Below are positions 42,900 to 55,935 of a stretch of 64,000 bases of DNA, in pieces. The position numbers and the translations under genes were made by a program. The notes beneath the pieces were generated by a model. It saw nothing but the letters and a program-made list of their open reading frames with translations, did no database searches and was not told where the DNA came from. This DNA is from Agrypnia vestita (lineage: Eukaryota > Arthropoda > Insecta > Trichoptera > Phryganeidae): positions 1 to 64,000 of the forward strand of contig JADDOH010023116.1 in the NCBI GenBank assembly GCA_016648135.1, in the 5' to 3' direction. Numbering within the stretch: position 1 is the stretch's first letter; each line of letters opens with the position of its first letter.

Positions 42900-45533
42900 T
42901 TCACTTGTCAATATTTATATTTAGATTTACACTTCATGGACACTCATCACTCACGTGGTTGCTTATTCAAATATTATTTAAGAAAAAAGTCAATTTTCTT
43001 ATATAATAAACTTCACATTTCAGTAAAAATCGGATAACTTGGAGACAAATAACTTTTTATAACTTCTGACGTTTCATACTTTTACGGCGCGTGATCCGAT
43101 ACGATCTTGCACCACAGAATATAGACCAAAATCTTGCACGACCATGACAGACCAGGAAAACTTTTGGAACTTATTTTTATTTCAATGGTTTAATGTTGCC
43201 AGGAGTAAAAATTGGTCCACATATAGGAAGGCCCGTTGACCTCGGTTGACCTGTTCATTTGATAATGGCACACAGAATTTGCAGCCATTGAAATTGTCCA
43301 ACAGAGAGCAAATTCACTACAGCCTTTTCTGCGTATGAAGTATATCACGGAAAGTATATCTTCCAGATAAATAGTACTTACAATCCAGATAAATACTTCA
43401 GACAATAGATAAATTATTTTTGAAAACAATGATTTTATTTAAAGATCTAACAAGGAACTTAATATCATCACGTACATATATATTAACAATATTTCCAATT
43501 TTTGGCCAGCATCTAATATTTATATATAGAAGCCGCTTTATCAAAAATTATAAAATGAACATTATTTCGACAGGCAGCGAACACTTTTTACTACTGACAT
43601 CTATTGAAAATAAAAATAAAAAAGCAAATTAAATAATCCCAATCTTAAAAAACATCAATAATTTCAGTTAGTACATTACGCTGAAGATGTCGTCAACATA
43701 CAGAATATCGTATACAATATGCGGGGTATAAAAGCAAAGGCATCAATATCCAAATAAAAAATTGTATGCAGTCATCGAGGATTATTAATTTATAATGAAC
43801 TGAATTTCCGATTTTTTTTATAGGAAACATGATTTTGGAAGGGATAAATATATTTAATCTAGAATTCAGTACATTTAAAATTAGTAATTTTCGGTGACTG
43901 CATTCAAAATATTTTGATTTTTTTTTGATATTGCTGCCCTTGCTTTTATAGCCCGCACATGATGTATCTATCCTTTCTTATAATATTTCTGCAATTTGCA
44001 TTACGGGAACAAATCGACTTTAATGACGCGATTTTTTCTTCTTCTTATTTTTCATGTGAAAATACGTACTATATAGCTAGACCGCATTCAAAAGAATGTG
44101 CGCAAAAATATGTGTGTTGTTACGATGCAAAAAATGAACACAAAATAAGTTTTTCTAGTAAGAAAGTAACCTTTTTTAAACTAAAAAATATCTGGTAGTG
44201 GTTTTTACTAAGTTTACTAACATTCTCTTAAAAAATGTGTATTTATTTGGAATATTATATTGAGGCTTGTAATACGGGCTAGCTAGGCAACTTTCCCCCG
44301 CTTTCTTCTTACCGGATAAACTAGGGAATGGTCTTTTGACTGCGGTCGACGTATACCCCCTGAAAATTAATTAAAAAAAAAATTGAATTGAAAAAAATTG
44401 ATTTGGGAATTATATTGAAAAACATTTTAATTAAGAATATTTTTGGTATTTTCTTTGCACTTTCTTGTATTTGCATAATTTTTGTAATATTTTTTTCAGT
44501 GTTGACTCCTTTTATATGGTACAGTAGTACCTCAGTACCTAATTATCCTTGATCCGTTCTTGATCCTCGGACATCTTCCAATCAGGACGTATACTAAACG
44601 AATTTTTCCCATAAGAAATTATGAGAAAATGATTAATTCGTTCCCATAAAAAAATCATATTACATATAATATGATTTTTTAAATAATTGAAACGATGCTT
44701 AGTACTAAAATAAATAATTACTAATACTAAATATAAAAGCAATTAGATTAACAAATTAATATTTAACATCAACATTAACGGATACGAATGCTTTTTTTCG
44801 GAAACGTATCTCTTTTTTCACCTAATGGTGATCTTAACCATTTTCTTCGTTGCTTAACTCCTTAACATTAACTTAACATTAACTTAACATTAACTTTCTT
44901 CGAAGTCAAGAATATTGAATTTTCAAAAACCGCATGTGCTGCGACTCATTTTGATGTACGCGGGTAATATATAAAACTATTTTGTATCAATTGTATATTC
45001 ATTCATCAAAATATATATTCATTTTCACTCTATGTGTATTTATTTTCACTTATAAATTTTCAAAATGATAAATGACAGATTAATTAATCAAACACTATTA
45101 AAAAGCGATGCCATCTGGATTCACTGTGGAACGAACTAAGTAGGTAAAAGGGAAATCGTTTCAAACCAGATAAATATATATTTTTTTAATTAGAGATGTG
45201 AACATGGAATATGTGTCGGATCAATATCTTGTGAAAATAGGACTAATTTGCTGGTGTTCTGGAATGGGGCTCGAACTACCGACCACCAACCTCTTCTCCA
45301 TTCAACTATTCTTCACAACCCCTAGTTTTCGAAAATGAAAGTTTACAAAATAACGATACCTGCAGAATGGGGATTGGGCGTTGCCCAGCAGTCGTCTTTT
45401 TTTAAAGGTTGAACTTAGTAGACAGTTTGATGTGTGAGCGTGGTTCCAAAGAGGAGACCCTCGAGTTGGTCAAGACTAATTTTCAAATTCTGGCTAGCAT
45501 AAAAATGTCCTTAGGTTTTCACGGTCGTTCAAA
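42900..45533. other. PGRP upstream region and intergenic DNA
   Basis: Holds the presumed PGRP promoter (not located), a possible small secreted-peptide frame at 43959-44198, a 12-bp TTAACATTAACT tandem repeat near 44864-44900 and a tRNA-like B box on the minus strand near 45270. No other gene is convincing. Confidence 0.35.
43959..44198 (+). CDS. Hypothetical short secreted-type peptide (doubtful)
   Basis: Seventy-nine codons start MMYLSFLIIFLQFALREQ, which looks like a signal peptide, followed by a region with four Cys (FSCENTYY, KECAQKYVCCYDAK). Secreted Cys-rich peptides have this shape. However, AT-rich DNA often gives such N-termini by chance, and no introns, homologue or codon-use support was available. 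Could be a pseudo-open frame. Confidence 0.2.
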   Translation: MMYLSFLIIFLQFALREQIDFNDAIFSSSYFSCENTYYIARPHSKECAQKYVCCYDAKNEHKISFSSKKVTFFKLKNIW

Positions 45534-46045
45534 ATCTTCTGTGTATAGTTTTCTGGGATATTCTGCCGTGTATATGTGACCTCTATGGCCGAAATTTCGG
45601 ATCCCATTGCAGGGTCCATCACCGGGGCTGATGTGATGGGTGTGTGTTGAAGTGTAGGTTAAGTGTTGCCTTGCAATACCGCACTGAAGTCAGGGTGTGT
45701 CCAAGCACTGGATTGCAGTGCCGTGTCGAAATCAGGGTGTGTGTGTGTCTTGATGTAGTGTGTTGTGTATCTACTAACGGATGTCGGACTGTGCGGATCG
45801 TCGATTTGATTTATCCTGCAGCGCCGGATACCACGATGTTCTCAACTTAAGACCGTCATCCCTATTAATGTTTCCCGGATGCTTGTATATTTCAATTGCT
45901 TCTTTGACCAGGCGCGTGTGGTGACTTTTGAGCTTTCCTAAGATTTTCGGCTCAAATGAAAAATGGTGGCCCGTATCTAGATGATGGACCCAGAGAGGTC
46001 ACATATACACGGCAAAATATCACAGAAAACTATACACAGAAGATT
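45534..46045. mobile_element. Inverted-repeat element C, copy 1
   Basis: The outer arms TCTTCTGTGTATAGTTTTCT on the left and the same in reverse complement on the right extend through GCCGTGTATATGTGACCTCT. A degenerate hammerhead-like motif lies just inside the left arm. A related, shorter copy is at 50978-51305. Another element with the same plan but different arms is at 60669-60817. Confidence 0.6.
45588..45632 (-). ncRNA. Hammerhead-like motif (f), degenerate
   Basis: Minus strand: CCCCGGTGATGG, stem GGACCC/GGGATCC, GAAATTTC, GGCC. The first box is damaged (CGGTGATG). Confidence 0.22.
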
Positions 46046-46365
46046 CTGGCTGGCATGTGTTACTCTATTTCCGTTACCGGATTACATGTAGGCCGGGAGG
46101 AAATTTTTTATTTTGAATGGCGATTCTAATAGTGACAGGATGGTGCCAAATGACGTCAAACTTATGTGTGTAAAATACTAATCAAATTAAGATTCATCTT
46201 CTGTCTCCGGATTGGCCTCGTTTCGAAAAAATATATTTTTTTATTCTATTTTCCGGCTGGTATTGATGTTACTGCAAATTGAGATATTCCTCTTATTTTA
46301 ATGTTTTCGTGCAAGAAATATAGTCTTTTATTTAAATAACTACCAAATAATTCCAAAATAACAAT

Positions 46366-47146
46366 TGAAGACCCCGCGGCAAGAAGTTGTTAACTAACAT
46401 TCAAGTCATTTTGAGAAAATTAGACATTTGCATTTCGCCTTAAAAAATATGTTTTATTGCTAATTCAAGATTAATTTTTATTGATTTATGTCACTAAAAT
46501 ATCAAAAAAAGGATTTAAAAAGTAAAAAAAAAACGCATTTATACACAAAAAATAAAAATATACAAATTTTTCCTAACAAATGTAGTTAATAACCATTTTT
46601 TCGCCTCTGGAACTCATTTTTAATAGAATAACACCTTTTTAAAATTGATAAAACACGAACATCAAACAACCCTTCAAATGCTATCCGTTTTTACCATCCA
46701 TTATCCAAAATTACAAAATACCTGGCATGTTAATTAATAATATAAAACATTGTATGTAAAATTATTGAAAAATAATATATAAGTACATATTATAATAGTC
46801 TTCAAATAAAAACAAATATAAGACAGTGTACCTACTGTCAGAGTAAAATTTATATTAACCATAAATATTCCGATCAAATTAAAAGACGTGTTAATTTCAG
46901 AACGATAGCATGAACATGTTATTATCGAAGATAACATGTTCTTCCCATTAGTAACTGATTTGATTTTTATGAAAAAGTATAGTTAATATGTTCATCCCTA
47001 TGATTTGAACATGTTCTAAGTTTTTAGTTTCTAAGTTCTGAAGTTATTTCCAATGGAAAGAGCGTACAATATTTAGTTTAGACGGCTTATTAACTCATTT
47101 TTGACAAAAATGTTAGTTAAAACAACTTCGTGCCATGGGGTCTTCA
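46366..47146. mobile_element. TIR element A, copy 2
   Basis: TGAAGACCCCGCGGCAAGAA and, in reverse complement, TGAAGACCCCATGGCACGAA bound a 781-bp element whose interior matches copy 1 in opposite orientation (for example AACATGTTATTATCGAAGAT and CAATGGAAAGAGCGTACAAT). Arms differ by a few bases. Confidence 0.72.
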
Positions 47147-47149
47147 ATT

Positions 47150-48412
47150 ATACACCCTTGTTTTGACAGCAAATGAGGAAGGCGGGGGCACATAGGGAAA
47201 TAGGCTCGCGCGCATCTGTATCTCTCCGAATACTTTAGATAAAGCTCTCGTTTGCGCTTGTTGCAATTGCAACTATATTAAAATAAAGATCTGTGAAGAC
47301 TGTCACAGAAACATCAGCAGCATAACCTTCGAAAACAGCAAGAGATGGATTCACTAAAGCTAAAATAGCATCTCGCGATGTACCTAATGTCACAATTTGA
47401 GAGCAAAAATGATTTTGTTGCTATTTAAAAAAAGTAGTCGCTAAAGTATCGCTTCACGTATAACTAAATATGTAATGACTTCTTTTCCCATCTAATACAT
47501 GAAAACATACGTTAGTTGTTTTATTACAAAAAATTAAAATATTCATCAAGTTAAATGCCTGTACGAAGAGATAAATTATAGGTTTTTTTCTTAAATTTTC
47601 ATTTCTTCAAGGCCAATCCAGAAACAGAAGATGTCTTCTAATCGTTATGAAACCTTTAATATAATTAAAAGACGGCAATTGGCAATCTTTTTTCACTGTT
47701 ACAATTCAATACAAGGCGAATTTTTTTCCATACATTAGTGACCCACCCCACATTACATTCGCATTTGGGGATCAATTTGGGGGCATTTAATATAATTTCT
47801 TAATATGTAGATGGACCTTCTTTTCTGTCTTAGAAAAACGTGCACTGGGGAAAGTTGCATCTAAGTCACGGCGGAGGAACTGCTCGGGAATGCGACATTT
47901 TGATTTTTTTTCCAAAAATTTTCCAACACAATTAAATTGAACATATACTTTATTAAGCGCCAATATTTTTTTTTAATAATTAATCGCCTCCTTGTAAAAA
48001 AACACCAAATTTCAGGCTCCCAGTGTAATCCCTTAACTCGCCACATGTGATATTCATAAATCAACATTTTTGAACGAAAATAAAATAAACTTTTGAATTA
48101 AGCCTTTCGCTTTTATTAATAGGTACTACACATATTTAACTATTTAAATGGCGAAATCGCTCTCCGAGGGCACGTTGCGTAAATAATAAAAATAATTTGA
48201 TAATAATATCACCGTTTTCTGTCTCTCATTATAATTGTTGACTGACAGTATAACAGATGAAAACTAGGACAACTACCTATATTTGGAATTATAATTTCAA
48301 TAATATTTCTACCTGCCTTCCGGCATGGAATTATTAAATTATTTATTAAATTTTCAAAGCAACAAAACACTTTCTGTCTTGACATTATATTTAAATTTAA
48401 AATAAAATTAAG
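47150..48412. other. AT-rich intergenic DNA
   Basis: No gene found. Open frames are short and lack conserved motifs. Confidence 0.35.
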
Positions 48413-48444
48413 TACTTAGTTTTAACCATTTGTTACTATATACA

Positions 48445-48490
48445 TATTCGTTTCGGTTGGTCTCAACCTTCATCAAATCAGTATAATATA
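48445..48490 (-). ncRNA. Hammerhead-like motif (g)
   Basis: Minus strand: TTGATGA (C to T in the first box), A, perfect stem GGTTG/CAACC, GAAAC. Confidence 0.25.
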
Positions 48491-49031
48491 GACTAATCTG
48501 AGAACAGACATTATTTATAAAGGGAAAGATAATTAGCAAGGGACAGAATGTCAACTAGGTGTGCAGTGGGGGAGGGGGAAGAAAGGGGAGGGGTGAAGCG
48601 AAGAGGAGATTTACAATTAAAAAATTTGTTTTAGAGATTATCCATAAATAAATCAGCACAAAGAGGACTGGTCGGAGCGCCCATTGGTAAATCTTTTTTT
48701 GTTGGTACCTACACAATAATATTAAATTGAAAGTAGTTTTGGTTTAAGATCACTGCAAAGGTCTTTAGGTAAATGAGATTTTTTCAAAAGATTATGTATT
48801 AAAGATTTACATCAGAAATTGGTATGTTTGGGAATAAATTAACTACACGGAAACAATTAACAATCTGAAAGCATTAGAAATTAATAAAGCTATCAATAAT
48901 AATAGTCAAATAAAGAAATAAATTTATCTAATAATCCGATTTTAAAGGTCTTCCCTTTATCTTCCTCCCCCCCACCTAATTGACATTCTATCCCTCGCTA
49001 ATTTTTTTCCCTATGTAGATTAATCTATATT

Positions 49032-49076
49032 ATATTGTCCCTATGAAGGTTGAGACCAACCGAAACCAGTTGATAA
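49032..49076 (+). ncRNA. Hammerhead-like motif (h), degenerate
   Basis: CCTATGA-A-GGTTG-AGAC-CAACC-GAAAC, then CAGTT and GATAA. One base of the first box is lost. Confidence 0.22.
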
Positions 49077-49120
49077 ATATATATTAATAAGTGGTTTAAA
49101 ACCAAGTATTTAATTTTATT

Positions 49121-49671
49121 TTAAATTTTAATATAAATTATTTATGTAAATATTCGATTCTTTATTAACACAAATATACACTAAAGCTTTATATATTTGA
49201 TTGTGTAAAACGCACAATTGAGCCGTTAATTTGTAAACAAAAAATAAATATTACAGCGGCACTGATTAGTATTCTAAAACCCACTTTAGTTAATTAAAAA
49301 AGTTTGTAAGCACTTGCCTTAGGGTCGTTTAATATCTCAGCTCATTGGTTTGCTAAACAGGGATTTTAAAGCGAAGTGCCTTTGACGTCGTCTCTGTTGA
49401 AGAGCTGAGAGGATTTTCATTAATTTTAAACAGAACAGAATTGAGTAGCTCAGTGTCAAAGGTGGCCATGCTGGTTTTTTATTAGGTAATATATACAAGT
49501 GCCAGTGTAGGTGTATGTTACCTTTTCTTTTTACGTAAATTTGACAGACAGACGTTTAGTTTTATATGTATAGATATTTCTTATAAAATCTCGAACCCAG
49601 TGTATTCTAAATTGGGAATCCTGAATGACTCCATTAATTGTTTTGGATACTGCTGCTTTTGCTTTTATACT
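49121..49671. other. AT-rich intergenic DNA
   Basis: No gene or element found. Confidence 0.35.
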
Positions 49672-49979
49672 AGCGAAGGGAAAAACTTCATTTCAGAATG
49701 AAGACTACAACACATACACGTTCACCAATTTGAAGACTATAAAGTGCGCTTCATTTGTAGTATGTACCGATATATTATGCAGGACTCTATTTCAATGAAC
49801 TACATGAAGTGAGCTAATTGTAGTAGTACAAAATTTGAAAGAGTAGTTTTGTACATTATAGTAGATTATTATATTTAGCTACATGCACAATTGTGTAGTA
49901 CTAAAATCTTGTAGTCTTCAAACTGGTGGACGTGTGCGTGTTGTGGTCTTCATTTTGAAATGTAGCTTTTCCCTCCGTT
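49672..49979. mobile_element. TIR element B, complete MITE
   Basis: Inverted arms of about 70 bp: AGCGAAGGGAAAAACTTCAT on the left and AACGGAGGGAAAAGCTACAT in reverse complement of the right, continuing through ATGAAGACTACAACAC. The 308-bp body has no coding sequence. Possible T-A rich flanks hide the duplication. Confidence 0.65.
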
Positions 49980-50977
49980 AAAAACCATAAAATATAATAC
50001 ATAATAAAACAAATGTCACCTTCCTTTCTCGAGTTTACATAGATGTCGCCCTCGGGCGAATCAATAATTAATACCATAAACGAATAATTTTTAACGAGAC
50101 CATACACAGGTGTTGCCCTAACCTTAGGAATAGACGGAGATAAGACGGAAAATAAACGGTTAGGTACCTAACATACTTAGAAAAAAGTACTTAGAAAAAT
50201 TAAGACTGCAAAATTGGAAACAGTTAGTTACATTAAAAAATCAACCAACAAAGCGCGTCAGTAGAGTAGTAAATAACTCTGGTTGGTGATATTGCCACGA
50301 GATTCGCCGCGGTGGGGAACGAAATGAAACACTTTTAAGCAATTCTAAACTTTTATTAAACACAGATCACTGTTCATAAGTTTTAGCTGGAACATTATTC
50401 CATAATTTGAACTAATTTCACATTAAAAAATTCCACTTTCCCTGGTACATTTTACATTAATAACCTAGAACAGTGTTGGGGAATTTAGGGCACGCTTGCA
50501 ATATATGGCACGTACAAGAGTCTTTCTGGCGCGTGAACAATTTGAAGATTGTATTTTTTCATGGATATAGATCAGAGATAACCAGACTCTTCATTTTATA
50601 TTTATTTTTTTGGTACAAAAATATATAATTATGCTGGATACACATTTGTTATCATTGGAGGTTATGATTGTTTTTCGCTGTCAGACAATAAAATAATACA
50701 TGTAAACAATATTTTATGTGTGTAGAATAAGTATATGAATGATTACCTATTGAAAAAAATACATGAGTGGCAACTCGAAATAAACGAAGAAAGGAGAAAC
50801 GCAGAGAGAGGAGAAGTTCAACGTTCGTGCATCTCTAACATTTTGTTGATGATGGATTTCACTTTGACAATTTTACGTAGGTACATACCTACTCATAAAT
50901 GAGCATGCTCAAAGCTAACAATCAAACACACATGCTTATTAGTGGCATGCTCTTGTCATAGAATAGAGAGGAACTCT
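49980..50977. other. Intergenic DNA
   Basis: No gene recognised. A CpG-containing patch near 50300 lies in otherwise AT-rich sequence. Confidence 0.3.
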
Positions 50978-51305
50978 TTTGTGTATAGTTTTCTGGGATA
51001 TTCTGCCGTATGTATGTGACCTCTCTGGCCAACATTTCGGATCCCATTGCAGGGTCCATCATCAGGGCTGATGTGATGAGTGAGTGTTGTAGTGTAGGTT
51101 AAGTATTACCTTGCAATACCGTACCGAAGTCAGGGTTTCTCCAAGTTTGTGTTATGTTAAATACTGGATTGCAGTACCGTGTCGAAAGCAAGGTGTGTGT
51201 CTTCATGTAGTGTGTTATATATCTACTAACGGATGTCGGACTGTGCGGATCGTCTATTTGATTTATCCTGCAGCGCCGGATACCACGATGTTCTTAACTT
51301 AAGAA
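50978..51305. mobile_element. Element C, copy 2 (right arm missing)
   Basis: TTTTGTGTATAGTTTTCTGG, then GTATGTGACCTCTCTGGCC, then the hammerhead-like hairpin and the CTACTAACGGATGTCGGACT and GATACCACGATGTTCTTAAC segments match copy 1 along its left 330 bp. Confidence 0.6.
51026..51072 (-). ncRNA. Hammerhead-like motif (i)
   Basis: Minus strand: CAGCC, intact CTGATGA, T, stem GGACCC-TGCAAT-GGGATCC with one bulge, GAAA, TGTT, GGCC. GCC and GGC can form stem I. One extra base again precedes stem II. Confidence 0.32.
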
Positions 51306-52269
51306 TAATCTTAAAAAAAATGTTCCCGAGTTTCCATCCGCACATTTTTGATTTTCGTTTTTATATTTTTTATTGTAAGCTTTGAATCATTCATGCCTTA
51401 TAATGATGTTTCATAAACATTATTTCTTGCTATTTTTAATATCGGTGACCGAGTATTCCACAGACATTCGTGATTCCTATAATAAGTCACGAAAAGTAAT
51501 GTTTTGTCATCTCCCCAACGCGCCTTATTTATTTCATCTGTCGCGGACTGAGAAGATCGCATTGATAATCGATACTAGCCGCGAATGACATTAGCGTGCT
51601 CACAAGCGAGCCTGTTCACACATGCTCAAAAGATACCCCCTCTCATGGTGAATGACATTAGCATACTCATAAATCAACCGGCGATTTTTGATTTTTGAGC
51701 GTGCCACTAATGAACATGCTCATTGTGCGTACACACATGCCCCTATTAAGCATGTGTATCAGTACCTTTAAGCAGGAAAATCGTCCATGGAAGAAGGAAA
51801 ACATCATGGTCTTTGAGATTGGAGAGCTTTTCCGGACCCCAGTAAGCAAAGTGTTGACAGCCAATGTCTGTTGAACGGATGAAGCATTAGTAAGCAAAAA
51901 AAGTTATAATTGTTTCTTCCTAGACATTGATTTAGGACTTCTGCACACTGGTCTCACACTTGACTGTGATTTAAACATATTTTATTCCATAAAAATGCAA
52001 CTTGGACTAGAAACAATTCTCTTGGGAGGACGCTGATGGCCGACCGGCGAACGACGTTTTTATTTGTCCGAGTTTAAACCTCGGGGGAAATTAAATATCA
52101 CCGCTGGTAGTGTTTAGAAATGATGTGGACTTAGGGGATAGGAGGCACACATAACCTTAAAAGCCAATGACACGCGTAATTGTTGGATCGAGTACCTATT
52201 TGGGACGGGGCGTAATGCTAACTATTCAAATAATTTATAACCAGAAAACATTTAAGACAAACGGCTATT
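51306..52269. other. Intergenic DNA
   Basis: No gene found. A phrase of the type GAATGACATTAGC(G/A)T(G/A)CTCA recurs at about 51584 and 51650, a short imperfect repeat. Confidence 0.3.
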
Positions 52270-52302
52270 TATTGAATTATCAATGTGTTTCGGGGCCAAT
52301 GA
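52270..52302 (-). ncRNA. Truncated hammerhead-like half motif (j)
   Basis: Minus strand: ATTGGCCCC-GAAAC-ACATT-GATAATTC, the 3' half of motif (b). The CTGATGA box is missing, so it cannot be a complete ribozyme. Confidence 0.2.
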
Positions 52303-52589
52303 TTACGAAATAAAATGAATAGGTGCATTGCACCGTGTAGATAATTAAATAAATAATGGTTTAAACAAAGTGTTTTTTGTGATTAGGTAATATAAATAAT
52401 GTTACTCAAAGTCATTTTCCAGGTAGGTATAGAAGAAATTCAAATAATTTTTGATGTTTAGTTTCGAGAGATACTCGTATATTGAATAGATTTTACTGTT
52501 TAACCTACTCTGTTGTGTTGTGCAATTTTGCAAATTTCCGATTCAATTGAAGTTACTGTTAATTTCAGAAAACTGACAAACTTTGTAAA

Positions 52590-52690
52590 ATTCACACAGA
52601 TGTGTGGTCTATACCCAGCGCCCACCCTTTAAAGCCTTCCATACGTGTTTCCCATATAAATAGCTTCGTCTTTGTGAAACATACATTGAT
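52590..52690 (-). repeat. Dispersed repeat R5, copy 5
   Basis: Minus strand: GTTTCACAAAGACGAAGCTA, TTTATATGGGAAACACGTAT, GGAAGGCTTTAAAGGGTGGG. It supplies the left part of the family consensus that copy 4 shares. Confidence 0.5.
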
Positions 52691-53092
52691 AAAATCAAAC
52701 AGTCACAATTAAGTTTCCTAAAACTTATAGTAGATAATAGAACTAAATGTATGTACAAGGATGATTATAATAAATTATTCAAAGTATGCAAAATATTACC
52801 AATTGACCAAAAAGTAAAATATAATATATATAATACTCTAGTATTATTCTTCTAAGAAATGATAAATAATATTAATATACACACTGACACGCACCATAAC
52901 TATGCAACCAGATCGACAGCGAGAATACCAATCACTAACAACGTGTATGGCGAAAGAAAAAGAGATTATATTGTGCCAAGAATCTTTAATAAATTAGACA
53001 AAAAATTCTTCGAGATGATGCAAGACAAAAAAACTCCATTGGCTTCAAAAAAGTACAAGCTAGAAGAATATATATTAAAGCTATGTACCTAA
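52690..53092 (+). mobile_element. LINE C-terminal fragment (CR1/Jockey-like)
   Basis: Reads IDKIKQSQLSFLKLIVDNRT, LFKVCKILPIDQKVKYNIYN, a stop, then NYATRS and ITNNVYGERKRDYIVPRIFN, ending with a stop at 53090-53092. Motif order matches the C-terminus after reverse transcriptase in CR1/Jockey-like LINEs. One in-frame stop near 52855. Confidence 0.5.
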
Positions 53093-53109
53093 TCTTACAT
53101 TAATTTATA

Positions 53110-53487
53110 ATTACATATCATGTATCACTTATAAAAAAACATGCGACACTCGATAATGACCTACACTCGATAATGACCTACTATCTTCATTATAAAATAA
53201 AAATTATTGTCAAATATTGAAGGCAACCATGCCGTAAAACTGCTGTGCAGTTTGGGATATGTTTAATGTAATAAATATCAAAAAAATTAATAAATATATA
53301 AAAAAAACTTCTATATTTTATCTTAATTAATATATTTAATCATCATATTAGGAACCAAACTGCAATGCCGAGAAAAACGATAACAAGTACCTACCTGTAT
53401 TTAGCGCAGTGTTCAAAACCATTGTTTTTTGGCATTGCATAGTGCAGGTACTACAGTTTATTACTACTAGTAGTATTAAAAAAATGA
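53110..53487. other. AT-rich intergenic DNA
   Basis: ACACTCGATAATGACCTAC is tandemly repeated near 53147-53180. No gene. Confidence 0.3.
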
Positions 53488-53575
53488 CAACCTGGAGATG
53501 ATTGAGTAGGACCGATAAGGAAGCTTTTGCTGTTAGAACGGTCCTGGGAAAGCGGTGGGTACCATTCACTGAGTG
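53488..53575 (+). repeat. Dispersed repeat R2, copy 2
   Basis: AAAAATGACAACCTGGAGAT...GGAAGCTTTTGCTGTTAGAAC...CCTGGGAAAGCGGTGGGTA matches 11790-11882 with about one change in five to six bases. Confidence 0.45.
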
Positions 53576-53599
53576 ATTAGACCTGGCAAGATCATTCAT

Positions 53600-54093
53600 G
53601 GATTAGAGTTCTTGCAAGAACTCATACGAAGCGTTTGGCACAATTCAACTAGGTACCAAATAAATAAATAATAAGTTTTGATTTAATTTGTTCGTTCTAC
53701 GGTGATTGTGCATGGAATAACTTGTATTAAAAAACATGTGTCTTTTAAAAATGATATAAATTTTTGGAGGGGTTGTCAGACTTCCGGTTTTCTGAAACAG
53801 TCCTGATTTGAATCTCGAAAATAGTACTCTCGGGACCTTTTGATAAATGATGCCATTTCCGGTAGGAAGCACGAGCAGGTGTTTTAAATTTCGAATAATT
53901 ACTTTTACACAATTTATACAAACGAAACAATTATTATTATGTACATATTTATAAATGCATTTTTGTTATTATTTTTTCCTTTAAATTTCTGTAGTTATTT
54001 GCAATTATGCAACATTTATTTTAACTCGGTTCTTGTATTATTTAATACCTACTCTTATGTAATTTGATTTCTATTTGTACTGTTGATTTCCCG
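53600..54093. other. AT-rich intergenic DNA
   Basis: No gene found. Confidence 0.35.
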
Positions 54094-54774
<681 letters not shown>

Positions 54775-54779
54775 AACGT

Positions 54780-55558
54780 TCAGTCAGACGAGATGGCTTG
54801 TAAAGCTCATCCTGTCATCAGTCCTGGACCGAGTGGGTTGTTGGCTATGGTGAAGCTGGTGGTAACAGTGAAGATATAAATAATTTAATTTGCTGTGATT
54901 TTTGAGCTGAGATATAAATATTAATTAATTTAATGTGCTATGATATAAATAATTTGACTAATTCTGCAAGTAGGCAACTCAGCTCACCGCTGCTGATGAT
55001 AATAATTAACTTATCAAAACTTTGGAACGAAAATATTATTTAAGTGAACAAAAGCATTTTTATTTGCGTAAATTCATAATGAAAACAAACTATTTAATAA
55101 GATTTAAAAAAGGTTGACATCGCCGAGATAAAATGTAGCAGATTTCCATTTAGGGGCGGTTACACCCGGGAGCAGACAGACAACAAGCTGTCCGCTTTTC
55201 TAGATTCATGACACGTCTCCAGAAGACAAATTGCCCATTTTCATTACGGATGGTGTCTGGCTCTCGGAAATATGTGACAATAACAAATCTGTTTCTCAAA
55301 GTGTATAACCATGATAAATACTCTCAGTGGAAGTTGATGCTTAATGGGGGCATTTTATTTTATAAATGAGTGGTTGATAACACATGTGATATGATTAATA
55401 TAGGAGTGAAGAAAAATTAGGTTTATAATATGAACAAGTATAGTCTAATAACTTCACAAATCATTATAGAAATGTAACCCAAATGCACACAAACGTAGAC
55501 CCAAATTAAAATAAATACTAACGAACATACAATGCAAATTCCGTACTCATGCCCGTAG
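54780..55558. other. Intergenic DNA
   Basis: No gene found. Two similar lines containing GAGATATAAATA and AATTTAATxTGCT(A/G)TGA near 54880-54950 form a short direct repeat. Confidence 0.3.
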
Positions 55559-55685
55559 CACACCTCCGCTGCGAAACCCCAGTAGCGAAACCGCTGCAGG
55601 AATTCCGCTGCGATCAAGTGTAATTCAAGTAGCGGAACTGGCGCGGAACGTCAAGCAAGATTTGAGTTGTGGCAATCGGAGCAAA

Positions 55686-55933
55686 ATGTCGTCTTTATCA
55701 GAGTCAGAGGAGGAAGCAATATTATTGTGGACTTAAACTTTGAAAAGGCCTAAAATTCGAAGAATTTGGGTGCACGAGATTAATGAAAAAAGGAGGAAAT
55801 TAGGAGAAAATTGATTATGTAAAGAACTAGGGTCACATGAAGATCATTTCTATACATTTTTCAGAATGAGCCCAGATAGTTTTGAATATTTACATAATCT
55901 TTTGAAGCCACATATTACAAAGCAAAATACAAA
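55686..55933 (+). pseudogene. Harbinger transposase, N-terminal fragment
   Basis: MSSLSESEEEAILLW, stop, RRIWVHEINEKRRKLGEN, stop, LCKELGSHEDHFYTFFRMSP, DSFEYLHNLLKPHITKQNTN are all in one frame. R+.WVH..N..R...GE...L..EL..H.D.F..+FRMS...F..L...+.P.I is the N-terminal signature of PIF/Harbinger transposases. Two stops and loss of the DDE domain make it non-functional. Confidence 0.72.
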
Positions 55934-55935
55934 TG

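Larger units (their letters stand above)
48413..49120. mobile_element. Inverted-repeat element D, motif in both arms
   Basis: Left arm (48413-48600) and right arm (48955-49120) are imperfect inverted repeats. They share TAAAACCA at the ends, GGTTTCGGTTGGTCTCAACC, and inward AATTAGCAAGGGACAGAATG against AATTAGCGAGGGATAGAATG plus G-rich runs. A hammerhead-like motif lies in each arm. The head-to-head arrangement recalls inverted LTRs of Penelope-like elements, but no reverse transcriptase is present. Confidence 0.6.

Noticed and set aside
48413..49120. Retrovirus-like LTR pair
   Set aside because: The arms are inverted, not direct, and no TG...CA ends, primer site or gag-pol sequence lies between them.
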